From Gammaproteobacteria bacterium (GTDB taxonomy: Bacteria; Pseudomonadota; Gammaproteobacteria; Chromatiales; Chromatiaceae), in NCBI GenBank assembly GCA_019136395.1, contig JAGVUH010000648.1, forward strand, positions 1 through 21,852: DNA of 21,852 nt, in the 5' to 3' direction. The notes under the pieces are model-generated. The model ran no database searches. It saw nothing but the letters and a program-made list of their open reading frames with translations, and was not told the origin of the DNA. The translations under genes were made by a program, and so were the position numbers. How positions within the stretch are numbered: the first letter of the stretch is position 1; each line of letters begins with the position of its first letter. This document shows, piece by piece, positions 6,147 to 14,501 of this stretch.

Positions 6147-7791
6147 AGTGCCGTCGTCAACGCTCGTCATTGCCCCGGTTCTCGTCCCCCTCATGGCGGG
6201 CATCCTCCTGCTCCTCTTGCGCGGGCGGGCCTTGCCCCACCGCCGTGCCTTCAGCCTGCTGATGGTGGCGGTCCAGGTCATCCTGGCCCTGGGGCTCATG
6301 AGCGCCACCGCCGGCGGACGGATCCTGATCCACAGCCTGGGGGACTGGCCGGCCCCCTTCGGTATCGTCCTGGTGGCGGATCGGCTGTCGGCCTGGTTGC
6401 TGCTGATCACGGCCCTGCTGGCCGGCTTCGCCCTGTGGCAGGCGTGCCAGGGCCTGGACCGGGTGGGCCGGCATTTTCACGTCCTTTTCCAGTTGCAGTT
6501 GTTCGGGCTCAACGGCGCCTTCCTGACCGGCGACCTGTTCAACCTCTTCGTCTTCTTCGAGGTCCTGCTGCTCGCCTCCTATGGCCTGGTCCTCCATGGC
6601 GGTGGACCCGCGCGCACCCGGGCCGGGTTGCACTACGTGATCGTCAACCTGGCCGGTTCCGCCCTGTTCCTCATCGCCGCCGGCTTGATCTACGGCATCT
6701 TCGGTACCCTGAACCTGGCCCACCTGGCCCGACTGCTGACCACGGTGCCGGCGGACAATCTGGGGCCGGCCCGCGTGGCCCTGCTGCTGCTCCTGGGGGT
6801 CTTTGGCCTCAAGGCCGCCCTGCTGCCCCTGTACCTCTGGCTGCCGGCGACCTATGCCAGCGCCGTCGCCCCGGTCGCCGCCCTCTTCGCCATCATGACC
6901 AAGGTGGGCGCCTATGCCATCCTGCGGGTTTCGACCCTGCTGCTGGGGCGCGAGGCGGGGGACCTGGCCGGCCTCTATGGGGCCTGGTTGGTGCCGCTGG
7001 CGCTGGCGACACTGATCGCCGGGATGCTGGGGGCCCTGGCCGCCCGTTCCCTGGGCCAGCAGACGGCCTATCTGGTCGTCGCCTCGGTGGGGACCCTGCT
7101 GCTCGCTTTCGGCCTGGGTGACCGGGAGGCCCTCGCCGCCGGTCTCTATTACCTGCCGCACTCGACCTTTGCCGCAGCGACCCTCTTTCTGTTGACCGAT
7201 ACCATCGCCCGGGGACGCGGTCCCCTCACGGATCGCTTCGTGCCTGGCCCGGAGATCCCCCGGGCGCCCCTGGTCGGTGGCCTGTTTTTCCTGTGCGCCA
7301 TCCTGCTGGCGGGCCTGCCACCCCTCTCCGGTTTCCTCGCCAAGTTCCTGCTGCTGCGGGCGGCCCTCGACCATCCCGCCTGGCCCTGGATACTGACCAC
7401 GGTCCTGGTGGCCGGTTTGCTGGCGCTGATCGCCCTGGCGCGTGCCGGGAGTCTGCTCTTTTTCCGCTCGGCCGCCTTCGGGCAAGGGGGGGACCTGACC
7501 GCCACGGTGATTCCAGCCGCTGAAACTCCTGTCCCTGGGATGTCGCCCCTTTCTGCCGGAAGTACCTTGCCTGGGGGTGAAGGCAACGTCCCCCCTGCCG
7601 CGGCGCTTCCCCACGGGAACGAGTCACCCGACTGCGGATTATCCGGCCTGCTGCCTCCCGCGGTCCTGCTCCTCGTCACCCTGGGCCTGACCCTCTGGGC
7701 GAACGATTGGCTGGCGGTGACGACGGCCATCGCCGACCAGTTGCTGCACCCCCAGGCCTATATCCACGCCGTCCTGGGAGAGACGCCATGA
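6121..7791 (+). CDS. mrpD: Na+/H+ antiporter subunit MrpD
   Basis: MrpD is the second large proton-channel subunit of the Mrp complex, homologous to NuoM/NuoN. Numbered from 6121 (556 residues), the key charged residues are Glu147 (FVFFEVLLLASYG), Lys231 (FGLKAALLPLYLWLP) and Lys261 (FAIMTKVGAYAI). The usual LAGLPPLSGFLAKFLLL follows near 400. Residues about 456-510 form a polar Pro/Gly/Ser/Ala-rich stretch between two late membrane helices, making the protein longer than the usual roughly 500 residues. The start is uncertain: ATG 6121 overlaps mrpC by 26 bp, while GTG 6148, two bases after the mrpC stop, gives an N-terminus more like other MrpD proteins. The stop overlaps mrpE by ATGA. Confidence 0.94.
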   Translation: MKSTGANTEVPSSTLVIAPVLVPLMAGILLLLLRGRALPHRRAFSLLMVAVQVILALGLMSATAGGRILIHSLGDWPAPFGIVLVADRLSAWLLLITALLAGFALWQACQGLDRVGRHFHVLFQLQLFGLNGAFLTGDLFNLFVFFEVLLLASYGLVLHGGGPARTRAGLHYVIVNLAGSALFLIAAGLIYGIFGTLNLAHLARLLTTVPADNLGPARVALLLLLGVFGLKAALLPLYLWLPATYASAVAPVAALFAIMTKVGAYAILRVSTLLLGREAGDLAGLYGAWLVPLALATLIAGMLGALAARSLGQQTAYLVVASVGTLLLAFGLGDREALAAGLYYLPHSTFAAATLFLLTDTIARGRGPLTDRFVPGPEIPRAPLVGGLFFLCAILLAGLPPLSGFLAKFLLLRAALDHPAWPWILTTVLVAGLLALIALARAGSLLFFRSAAFGQGGDLTATVIPAAETPVPGMSPLSAGSTLPGGEGNVPPAAALPHGNESPDCGLSGLLPPAVLLLVTLGLTLWANDWLAVTTAIADQLLHPQAYIHAVLGETP

Positions 7792-8285
7792 CCACGCCCC
7801 GGCGCCTGTTGCCCCATCCCTGGCTGACGTTGGTCCTGACGCTGCTCTGGCTGCTGCTCAGCAACAGCCTGGCGCCGGGACACATCCTGCTGGGCCTGGC
7901 GCTCGCGTGGCTGATTCCCCTCCTCACGCTCAGGTTCTGGCCGGATACCGTCCATTTTCACCAGCCCCAGACCTTGCTGCGGTTCATCGCTCGGGTCCTG
8001 TGGGACATCCTGGTCGCCAACCTGAACGTTGCCCAACTCATCCTTGGTAAGCCGGAACGGCTCAGTCCGGCCTTCTTCAAGATCCCCCTGGAGCTGAAGA
8101 GCGAACTGGCCATCAGCCTGCTCGCCAATACGATCAGCCTGACCCCGGGCACCCTGTCCGTCGAACTCAGTCCGGATCGCCGTACCCTCCTGGTCCATGG
8201 ACTGGACGTTCCGGATCCGGCCGCGACGTGCGCCGAGATCAAGACGCGCTACGAGGCCCCCCTGAAGCAGGTGTTCGAACCATGA
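7788..8285 (+). CDS. mrpE: Na+/H+ antiporter subunit MrpE
   Basis: This 165-residue protein is the MrpE subunit, a small membrane component of the Mrp antiporter. Two or three hydrophobic helices occupy residues about 9-50. A cytoplasmic domain follows with the family signature WDILVANLNVAQLIL and then FKIPLELKSELAISLLANTI and SLTPGTLSVEL, which is typical of MNHE proteins. The start codon overlaps the mrpD stop (ATGA) and the stop overlaps mrpF. Its place between D and F is the standard Mrp order, and length is normal. Confidence 0.95.
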   Translation: MTTPRRLLPHPWLTLVLTLLWLLLSNSLAPGHILLGLALAWLIPLLTLRFWPDTVHFHQPQTLLRFIARVLWDILVANLNVAQLILGKPERLSPAFFKIPLELKSELAISLLANTISLTPGTLSVELSPDRRTLLVHGLDVPDPAATCAEIKTRYEAPLKQVFEP

Positions 8286-8551
8286 TGGCCCTGGCCGTGA
8301 CGATCGCCTTTGTCCTGGTTGCGGCCGCCGTCGCGCTCAGTTTCTGGCGGTTGCTGATCGGCCCCAGCGCCCCGGATCGCATCCTCGCCCTGGATACCCT
8401 CTACATCAATACCATCGCCCTGCTGATCCTGCTAGGGCTGGGCCTGAATTCTGCCCTCTATTTCGAGGCGGCCTTGCTGATCGCCGTCATCGGCTTCGTG
8501 GGTACCCTGGCCCTGTGCAAGTACCTGCTGCGCGGCGACATCATCGAATAG
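8282..8551 (+). CDS. mrpF: Na+/H+ antiporter subunit MrpF
   Basis: This 89-residue protein has three predicted membrane helices and is the MrpF subunit of the Mrp antiporter. It shows the family core RLLIGPSAPDRILALDTLYI followed by a second and third helix (ALYFEAALLIAVIGFVGTLA) and ends with CKYLLRGDIIE. The ATG at 8282 overlaps the mrpE stop; a second ATG directly follows at 8285, so initiation at either gives nearly the same protein. Length matches the family. Confidence 0.95.
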   Translation: MMALAVTIAFVLVAAAVALSFWRLLIGPSAPDRILALDTLYINTIALLILLGLGLNSALYFEAALLIAVIGFVGTLALCKYLLRGDIIE

Positions 8552-8574
8552 TCCCTTCCCGGAGATCCGCCCTC

Positions 8575-8901
8575 ATGCTGGAAGCCCTGCTGTCCCTTCT
8601 CATCCTCGCTGGGGCGGTTTTCACCTTTCTCGGCTCCCTAGGCCTAGCGCGCCTGCCGGATTTCTTTACCCGCCTCCATGCCCCGACCAAGGCCACCACC
8701 CTGGGGGTTGGCTGTCTGCTGATCGCCTCCGCCATCCATTTCAGCAGCCAGGGGGAGGGGCTGAGCCTGCATGAGGTCCTCGTCACCCTCTTCCTCTTCA
8801 TCACCGCCCCCGTTTCCGGGTATTTGCTCGGCAAGACCGGGCTGCATCTGCGTCTTCCGCGTCTGGGCAGGCAAGATGACGAGGGTCAGTTCCCTGGATG
8901 A
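8575..8901 (+). CDS. mrpG: Na+/H+ antiporter subunit MrpG
   Basis: This 108-residue subunit with three predicted membrane helices closes the Mrp operon. The signature GSLGLARLPDFFTRLHAPTK near residues 20-39 is diagnostic of MnhG/MrpG, followed by TTLGVGCLLIASAIHF and LFLFITAPVSGYLLGKT. GGAG lies at 8561-8564, ten bases before the ATG, in a 23-bp gap after mrpF. The stop codon overlaps the start of the following acyltransferase (ATGA), so that gene is likely in the same transcript. Confidence 0.95.
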   Translation: MLEALLSLLILAGAVFTFLGSLGLARLPDFFTRLHAPTKATTLGVGCLLIASAIHFSSQGEGLSLHEVLVTLFLFITAPVSGYLLGKTGLHLRLPRLGRQDDEGQFPG

Positions 8902-9971
8902 GGCTGGCGGATATTCTGCCGCGGGGGGCGAACAATCTGGATTTGTTCCGGATCATTGCCGCGGCGATGGTAATCTTTGGCCATGCCTATGCCATCAACC
9001 CGGTTGAGGGTCAGTCGGATCCCCTGGTCGGGTGGCTGGGATTCGATTCGACCGGCTCCCTGGCGGTTAAGATTTTCTTTCTACTCAGCGGGTTGGTGGT
9101 AACCAACAGCCTGCTGGAAAAGCGCCAACCCCTACAATTCCTGATCGCCCGCTTTTTCCGCCTCTGGCCGGCCCTGACGGTGACGGTGCTGCTTTGTGCC
9201 CTGGTCCTCGGGCCCCTGCTCACCAATCTTCCCCTGGAAGGGTATTTTTTGCATCCGGATACCTCCAAATATATTTACCGTAATCTGGTATTTCGCACCC
9301 GGTTGCCTCTGCCCGGGGTCTTTGAAGGCAATACCCTCAGCTCCGTCAACGGTTCCCTCTGGACTATTCCCCATGAGATCAAGGCCTATCTCTGGCTGCT
9401 GGGCCTGTTCCTGCTGGGGTTATTTCGGTGGCGATGGCTGCCCTTGGTGGCGCTAACCATTATCCTCGCCCTGCCACTGCTCTTCCCGGAGGAGGATCCA
9501 GAGGTGGCGTTACTCATGGCCTGTTTCGCGGTCGGAGCGATCCTGGCCCGCTACAAGCAGCGCCTCGTCATCAATGGCTGGGTCGTCCTGGCACTGTGGC
9601 TTGTCTTCGCCCTTTTTCGCCATGCCCCGCTGAATTTCTACCTTTTCTACCTAACCCTGTTCGTGACCATCCTCTTCGTGGCCAGCCGCTCCTGGATGCT
9701 GCGCCTGCGGCCCAGGTCGGACCTGTCCTATGGCATCTATCTCTGGGGCTTCCCGGTGCAACAGATCATGGCTCAGTTTTTCGGGTCTCAGGGGATTATG
9801 TTCAATCAGCTTGCCTCCTTGGCCATTTGTCTGGTGCTGGCCTTTTGTTCCTGGCATCTGGTGGAAAAACCAGCCATGGCCCGGGGCGCCGCCTTGGGGC
9901 GGCGCATTCCCCCGGAGCCGATCCAGCGGCTGCGAGGGGCACTGACTGGCCGCTTTCTTTCTCGCCTCTGA
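8898..9971 (+). CDS. Acyltransferase 3 (OafA/YrhL-type) membrane protein
   Basis: This 357-residue integral membrane protein belongs to the acyltransferase-3 family, which transfers acetyl or other acyl groups to surface glycans such as O-antigen or exopolysaccharide. The family signature is visible: NNLDLFRIIAAAMVIFGHA with His29, then KIFFLLSGLVV near 58-68, then FLIARFFRLWPAL near 85-97. About ten hydrophobic segments follow, ending in LVEKPAM. There is no C-terminal SGNH domain. It starts at an ATG overlapping the mrpG stop, without a strong ribosome site of its own, so translation is probably coupled to the antiporter. Nearby glycosyltransferases suggest a surface glycan as substrate. 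Parts of the gene, such as 9240-9300, are clearly richer in A+T than the mrp genes, hinting at a separate origin. Confidence 0.88.
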   Translation: MRLADILPRGANNLDLFRIIAAAMVIFGHAYAINPVEGQSDPLVGWLGFDSTGSLAVKIFFLLSGLVVTNSLLEKRQPLQFLIARFFRLWPALTVTVLLCALVLGPLLTNLPLEGYFLHPDTSKYIYRNLVFRTRLPLPGVFEGNTLSSVNGSLWTIPHEIKAYLWLLGLFLLGLFRWRWLPLVALTIILALPLLFPEEDPEVALLMACFAVGAILARYKQRLVINGWVVLALWLVFALFRHAPLNFYLFYLTLFVTILFVASRSWMLRLRPRSDLSYGIYLWGFPVQQIMAQFFGSQGIMFNQLASLAICLVLAFCSWHLVEKPAMARGAALGRRIPPEPIQRLRGALTGRFLSRL

Positions 9972-10004
9972 TGATCGAGTCGCATTAGCTCACTGCCGTT
10001 CGGG

Positions 10005-10661
10005 TCAGAAACGCCCCCCCTGGGCGAGGAGAATCTCACCCACCGCCGATTCGATGACCTTCATGTCGGTCAAGGGGAAGGGCGGAATGGAGAGATGGCG
10101 CAGGCGCTCCTGATAGTTCATGCAGAAATCGAAGTGGAAGCCCGGGAAGCCTTCCTGGCGCTTCACGCCCTGGATGTCCATGACGTAGGCCGCGTAGTTG
10201 ACAGTCTGGGTCATGTGGTAGGGGGTTGGCTTCTGGCCGCGGCGGAAGCCCTCGATCCGGGCATCCCAGGTGGGGTAGACGGCGGGATTGGCGAAATGCA
10301 GCACTTGGGAGGCGGCGACCAGGGACTGGAGGCAGGTGGCCACCGCCATCGCGTCCGCCTCGGCGAAGGTGGCCTCAGGGACGCGGGCCCGGCCGAAGGC
10401 GCGCACGGCCACGTCCAGGCTCTGGGGTTCGATGCGCAGCCGTCCGGGCAGCCAGCCATAGGCGAAGGTGGCCGCCAGCAGGAAGGCATCGGCGTCTCGG
10501 TCGGTGGTCCTGATCGCCGCCAGCAGGGCGGGATAAGCGCGCAGAAAGGCGGTTTCCCGCGAGCCCGTGGCGAGCTTGTTGACCCGGATCAGGTCCACGG
10601 CCTGGTCCAGGGTTTCGAGGTTGAGGTTAGTGAAGTGCGCAATGTTCATTGCAAGGTTCAT
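10005..10661 (-). CDS. Uncharacterised 218-residue protein
   Basis: I do not recognise this protein with confidence. It is soluble, with no signal peptide or membrane helix, and mostly helical in appearance. The most distinctive part is residues 117-138, ASQVLHFANPAVYPTWDARI. A similar S-x-x-LHF-x-x-P-x-x-x-P-x-WD-x-R pattern occurs, as I recall, in uncharacterised proteins with a helix-hairpin-helix DNA-glycosylase-like fold; I treat that as a weak hint. The C-terminus has HFDFCMNYQERLRHL and FPLTDMKVIESAVGEI. The gene points against both flanking blocks and is not in an operon. The start may be Met1 (10661) or Met5 (10649); neither has a clear ribosome site. Codon use and the absence of stops support a real gene. 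Confidence 0.72.
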   Translation of the reverse strand: MNLAMNIAHFTNLNLETLDQAVDLIRVNKLATGSRETAFLRAYPALLAAIRTTDRDADAFLLAATFAYGWLPGRLRIEPQSLDVAVRAFGRARVPEATFAEADAMAVATCLQSLVAASQVLHFANPAVYPTWDARIEGFRRGQKPTPYHMTQTVNYAAYVMDIQGVKRQEGFPGFHFDFCMNYQERLRHLSIPPFPLTDMKVIESAVGEILLAQGGRF

Positions 10662-10946
10662 TCGGGCGGGAGAAGGGGGGAGGCGGTCCGATCCGGTGGG
10701 CGGGCCTAAGGTCTGGGGATATAGGTTGACAGAACGGCTCGGTCTGGTCGAGGGGGACGGGGTAAAGGGGGCGGGAAAAAGGGCTTGGGATAAGGGTGAC
10801 CGCTATTCCTGACGCCTCCCTGGCGATTGAATCAGGTGCTAGACCAGAACCCTGGGCCAGCCGTTCGGGCTTATGCGGGGGGATGGAAAACTGCGCGCCA
10901 AAGGGCAACTCGATGGGACAATAGGCCCCCTGGTCAAAGCCTCCGA

Positions 10947-12185
10947 ATGGCATCGTGCCGCCTGATGATAAAGTACTTGCGCGACCTGTCGCTGCACCGC
11001 TTGAGCCCGGTGATCCTGCTGTTGGGCATTTACGGTTTTGGGATTTCCCTGGCCTTCCAGTTGGGCGGCTACCGGAGCTTCCTGCATGCCAGCCTGCTGC
11101 CCGTCGCCTGGATGCTGGTCCAGGGGCGGGGCACCCTGCCCTGGTCGCAACCGCTCTGGTGGCTGCTGGGTCTGGGGGGGATCTTTCTCCTGCAGGGTCT
11201 GGCGATGGCGACTGGACCGATCGAGGGCGGGCACCATGAGGTCCTGGGTTGGAGCCTATTCGCGGCGATCCTGATCACCCTGGTCCCCGAGCGGATTGGG
11301 GCGCGCGGTGACCATCGGTCACTGCTGGCGGTCATCACGGTGGTGTTTGTCCTAGCCCAGGTCGGGGCCTGGTCCTGGCGGACCGAACCCTACATGGATG
11401 GGCGCTTCCTGGGGGTCTTCAGCAATCCCCATTATCTGGCGTTGTACGCGCTTTTGGCCCTGGGTTTGCTGATCTACCTGATCGACTATTACCGGGGCTG
11501 GCGGGGCTGGCTGTTGGGGGTGGTCCTGGTGCTGGATGCTTTGCTCCTGCTCCTCTCCCGCTCCCTACCCGCCTGGCTGGGCCTGGTGGCTGGCATCCTG
11601 GTGCTGCTGCCTTATGTACCGCGCCGGAGGGTGGTGACGACTCTGGCGCTTTCCCTCCTGCTGTTGACGGGCCTGCACCTGTTTGGATGGTTTGACCTGA
11701 CCGCCGGTATCAATACCGCCCTGAACTACCTCAGCAGCGATGAACGTTGGGTCCTGTGGCGTGAGTTCTGGATCCTGCAGCAGGGGAGCGCCGGCTGGCA
11801 GTGGCTGCTTGGACATGGCTTCGGCCAGTTCCTCAACGACTACATGCCGGTATCCAGCTTCCACGCCCAGCGGGTGGAGCCCTATTTCGACTTTGCCTCG
11901 CCCCACAATTATTTCCTGGAGTTGCTCTATAGCCATGGCCTCATTGGCGTCCTGCTCCTATGCCTGGGATATGGCTTGTGGTGGTGGGGGCTGATCAGGG
12001 GCATCAACGCCAGCTTGACGGTGGATCAACGACGGCAAGGCATGCTGCTCCTGAGCCTGGTCACCGCGCAAGGCGTGCTGGGTTTCTTCACCATGCCCTT
12101 TTTCGCCCGGCACAACCTATTCCCGGTCAGCGTACTGCTGGGGATCAGCCTGCGGTACCTGGCCGCTAGAGAGCATCATGACTGA
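10947..12185 (+). CDS. O-antigen ligase/polymerase-family membrane protein
   Basis: This protein of about 412 residues has roughly ten to twelve predicted membrane helices and fits the Wzy_C/WaaL superfamily, which joins or polymerises lipid-linked glycans on the periplasmic side. Visible features are FLGVFSNPHYLALYALLALG before the large loop, LLLLSRSLPAWLGLVAGI, then the loop with DERWVLWREFWIL, the conserved GHGFGQFL, and PHNYFLELLYSHGLIGVLLL, whose His and Asn are typical of the family. Ligase and polymerase cannot be told apart by sequence alone. The start is uncertain: ATG 10947 and ATG 10965 both lack a clear ribosome site, and an in-frame TTG extension to 10827 looks non-coding. It overlaps the next glycosyltransferase by 8 bp, so it heads that operon. 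Confidence 0.85.
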   Translation: MASCRLMIKYLRDLSLHRLSPVILLLGIYGFGISLAFQLGGYRSFLHASLLPVAWMLVQGRGTLPWSQPLWWLLGLGGIFLLQGLAMATGPIEGGHHEVLGWSLFAAILITLVPERIGARGDHRSLLAVITVVFVLAQVGAWSWRTEPYMDGRFLGVFSNPHYLALYALLALGLLIYLIDYYRGWRGWLLGVVLVLDALLLLLSRSLPAWLGLVAGILVLLPYVPRRRVVTTLALSLLLLTGLHLFGWFDLTAGINTALNYLSSDERWVLWREFWILQQGSAGWQWLLGHGFGQFLNDYMPVSSFHAQRVEPYFDFASPHNYFLELLYSHGLIGVLLLCLGYGLWWWGLIRGINASLTVDQRRQGMLLLSLVTAQGVLGFFTMPFFARHNLFPVSVLLGISLRYLAAREHHD

Positions 12186-13305
12186 AGTGCCCTTGCCGCC
12201 GGTCAGCCTCATCATCCCCAACTTCAACGGGGCGGACCTGCTGCGCAAGAACCTGCCTGCGGTCCTGGCCGCGGCGGAGTCTTATGGCGGGACCTGGGAG
12301 GTCCTGGTGGTGGATGATGCCTCCCGGGATGCCAGCCTCCAGGTGCTGGCGGCGGAATTCCCTCAAGTGACCCCGATCATCCATATGCGCAACCAGGGCT
12401 TCGCCGCCGCGGTCCATTCCGGCGTGGCGGCGGCGGCCCATGACTACCTGATCCTGCTCAATTCCGACGTGCGGCCCGATCACGACTTCATCCTGCCTCT
12501 GGTGCAGCACCTGGCGTACCCGGAGGTCTTCAGCGTCACGCCGCTGGTGGTGGATGGCCAGGAGCGGCCCGGGGAGGAATCCTGGCGCTGCTATCGTCTG
12601 CGACGCGGCCGACTGCGCCTAGAGGAGTGGGGGGCGCGGATCCCATCCCGGCCCGTGGAGACCCTCTTCGCCTCCGGTGGCTCCATGGCGGTCACCAGGA
12701 CCCGTTTCAACGAACTGGGCGGTTTTCTGCCGCTCTTCCAGCCCTTTTACTCCGAGGATGCCGATCTTGGTCTACGCGCCTGGCGCCGGGGTTGGCGCAC
12801 CCTCCTCGAACCGGCGAGCCGCGTTATCCACGATCACGCGGGTTCCGCCAACAGCACCCAGGTCGCCCGAGCCTTCGTGCGGCGCATCCGCCTGCGCAAC
12901 CGGCTGCTGCTGGAATGGCTCCATGTCCCCACCAGGGACCTCTGGCGCTCCCTGGTGCCCGGCTATCTGCTCCAGGCCCTGGGGCGCCTCCTGCGGCTGG
13001 ACTGGCGTTATTTCGGCGCCCTGGCTGGGGCACTGGGGCTCTTGCCCCAGGTCCTGACAGCACGGCGGGAGATCCAGGCCCAGGATCGGCTGGCCTTCTG
13101 GGACATCATGGCGCGGATCGATCGCTCCCTCGATGAGGCTATGATCGAGGCGCGAATCTGCGCCGGGGCTTACAAGGGGGGCGGGACGGGCAAGGTAGTC
13201 GGGATGGGCAAGCGGATCGCGGCTGAGGCACCGGCTGTAGCGGCGGTAGCGGTCACAACCCCAGTCGAAGGAAGCACGGCCCAGGGGGCGGGGTCAGGGA
13301 GCTGA
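12178..13305 (+). CDS. Family 2 glycosyltransferase, rhamnosyltransferase-like
   Basis: This 375-residue protein is a GT-A fold inverting glycosyltransferase. It opens with PVSLIIPNFNGADLL, then EVLVVDDASRDAS (residues 41-53), the metal-binding NSD at 95-97 (LILLNSDVRPD) and the acceptor-side SED at 192-194 in PFYSEDADLGLRAWRRGW. That last pattern is common in WbbL-type rhamnosyltransferases, but the donor sugar is a guess. A helical region (about 225-310) may lie on the membrane. The last 45 residues are Gly/Ala/Val-rich and look disordered, beyond the usual domain end. It overlaps the ligase-like gene by 8 bp and is followed after 2 bp by another GT2 gene, so the three are cotranslated. Confidence 0.9.
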   Translation: MTEVPLPPVSLIIPNFNGADLLRKNLPAVLAAAESYGGTWEVLVVDDASRDASLQVLAAEFPQVTPIIHMRNQGFAAAVHSGVAAAAHDYLILLNSDVRPDHDFILPLVQHLAYPEVFSVTPLVVDGQERPGEESWRCYRLRRGRLRLEEWGARIPSRPVETLFASGGSMAVTRTRFNELGGFLPLFQPFYSEDADLGLRAWRRGWRTLLEPASRVIHDHAGSANSTQVARAFVRRIRLRNRLLLEWLHVPTRDLWRSLVPGYLLQALGRLLRLDWRYFGALAGALGLLPQVLTARREIQAQDRLAFWDIMARIDRSLDEAMIEARICAGAYKGGGTGKVVGMGKRIAAEAPAVAAVAVTTPVEGSTAQGAGSGS

Positions 13306-13307
13306 AA

Positions 13308-14333
13308 ATGGTCAGCGACGTGGATCACCCCATGGCGTCTGGCCAAGATAGCCTCTCCGCCTTCCGGCTGGGGGAGAGGAACGTCGCTCCGCCGCTCTTC
13401 ACCATCTTCATTCCCACCTTCAATCGCGCCCATCTCCTGCCCCGCGCCCTGGCCAGCATCGAGGATCAGACTTGTCGAGATTTCGAGGTGGTCATTGTCG
13501 ACGATGGTTCCACGGATGGCACCGCGGACCTGATCCGGGAGTGGCAGGCGCGGGTGGATTTCCCCGTCATCTACCGCTGGCAGGAGAACCAGGGGAAGTA
13601 CGCCGCACACAACCTGGGGGTCGAGCTGGCCCAGGGGCGCTTTTTCTTCCTGCTTGACTCGGATGACCGCCTGCTACCCCAGACCCTGGCGCGTCTGCTG
13701 TACCACTGGGGGACGATCCCCCCGGCTGAGTGCCCGCGCTTCGCGGGTGTCGAGGGCCTGATCGAGAGCCTGGATGGACAACGGCTCCTGACCCACCCTT
13801 ATCCGCAATGTCCCCTGGATGTGAGCTTTCTCGATCTCCAATACCGCCTGGGGGTGGGCGGTGACAAGAAGCGTTTCATCCGGACCGAGATCCTCAAGGA
13901 CTATCCCTATCCCCTGTTTCCCGGGGAGAAGAACATCCGCGACTCCCTGACCTGGAACCGCATGGCCCTACGCTTCGTCTTCCGCTGCGTCAACGAGTCC
14001 TTCCAGCAGGTCGAGTACCAGCCGGATGGACTGACCTCCAACCGCTTCGCCATCCGCATGGGCAGTCCCCGGGGCTTCGGCCTCTGCTGCCTGGAAGAGG
14101 TGACCCTCTTTCGCCCCTGGTTGAACCGGCGTCAGAGGCGACGGAGCATGATCGACTTCATCCGCTACGCCCTGCACAGTGGTACCGGCCCCCGGGAACA
14201 GGCGCGCCTGGTCGATCAGGCCCCGCTCTGGTACCTGCTGCTGCCGGCGGGCATCGTTCGCTGGCTGGGGGATCTCTATCGCCTCCACGTCAAGGGCGGA
14301 CACCAGCCCAATAAGGTCAAGTATCACAACTGA
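13308..14333 (+). CDS. Family 2 glycosyltransferase
   Basis: This 341-residue protein is a second GT-A glycosyltransferase. The nucleotide-binding core is FTIFIPTFNRAHLLPRAL (31-48) and VVIVDDGSTDGT (61-72), with the metal-binding DSDD at 117-120 in FFFLLDSDDRLLP. The segment QENQGKYAAHNLGVELAQG is typical of WcaA/EpsH-like enzymes. The C-terminal third (GGDKKRFIRTEILKDYPYP onward) should set acceptor specificity and is not diagnostic. It starts 2 bp after the preceding gene with AGGGAG at 13296-13301. The N-terminal 30 residues precede the domain and may be partly dispensable. A 168-bp gap with no clear terminator separates it from the GT4 gene. Confidence 0.9.
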   Translation: MVSDVDHPMASGQDSLSAFRLGERNVAPPLFTIFIPTFNRAHLLPRALASIEDQTCRDFEVVIVDDGSTDGTADLIREWQARVDFPVIYRWQENQGKYAAHNLGVELAQGRFFFLLDSDDRLLPQTLARLLYHWGTIPPAECPRFAGVEGLIESLDGQRLLTHPYPQCPLDVSFLDLQYRLGVGGDKKRFIRTEILKDYPYPLFPGEKNIRDSLTWNRMALRFVFRCVNESFQQVEYQPDGLTSNRFAIRMGSPRGFGLCCLEEVTLFRPWLNRRQRRRSMIDFIRYALHSGTGPREQARLVDQAPLWYLLLPAGIVRWLGDLYRLHVKGGHQPNKVKYHN

Positions 14334-14501
14334 CAGGATTGACGGCCAGGGTAGGCGCAAAGCCCCCCTTATTTTGCATCGGGCCCGGAAAGGTGAATAA
14401 GGCATGGCGGTGGGTAAAGGTCGCTCTTGCTGGACCAAGGTAGGCCGGAACTTAGCGGGCGAAGGGTATAACATGACCGGAAAAACCTGCGGTGACGCGC
14501 G

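Noticed and set aside
6157..7614. Long minus-strand open frame (485 codons) opposite mrpD, and similar ones opposite mrpAB at 4492-5631 and 3643-4452
   Set aside because: Their translations are Gln/Gly/His/Asp-rich without any recognisable domain, and they mirror strongly conserved membrane proteins. They are shadows caused by high GC at third codon positions.
10726..10731. TTGACA as a -35 box upstream of the ligase-like gene
   Set aside because: No -10-like hexamer lies 16-18 bp downstream (the sequence there is GC-rich), so I do not call a promoter. I see no other clear signal in the 285-bp gap at 10662-10946.
10827..10946. N-terminal extension of the ligase-like protein from a TTG codon
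   Set aside because: The 40 extra residues are polar, without similarity to the family, and precede the first membrane helix; ATG 10947 or 10965 is more plausible.
14334..14501. Possible small gene or terminator between the GT2 and GT4 genes
   Set aside because: No hairpin with a T-run and no open frame with a ribosome site was found; a TATAAC near 14467 lacks a partner -35.
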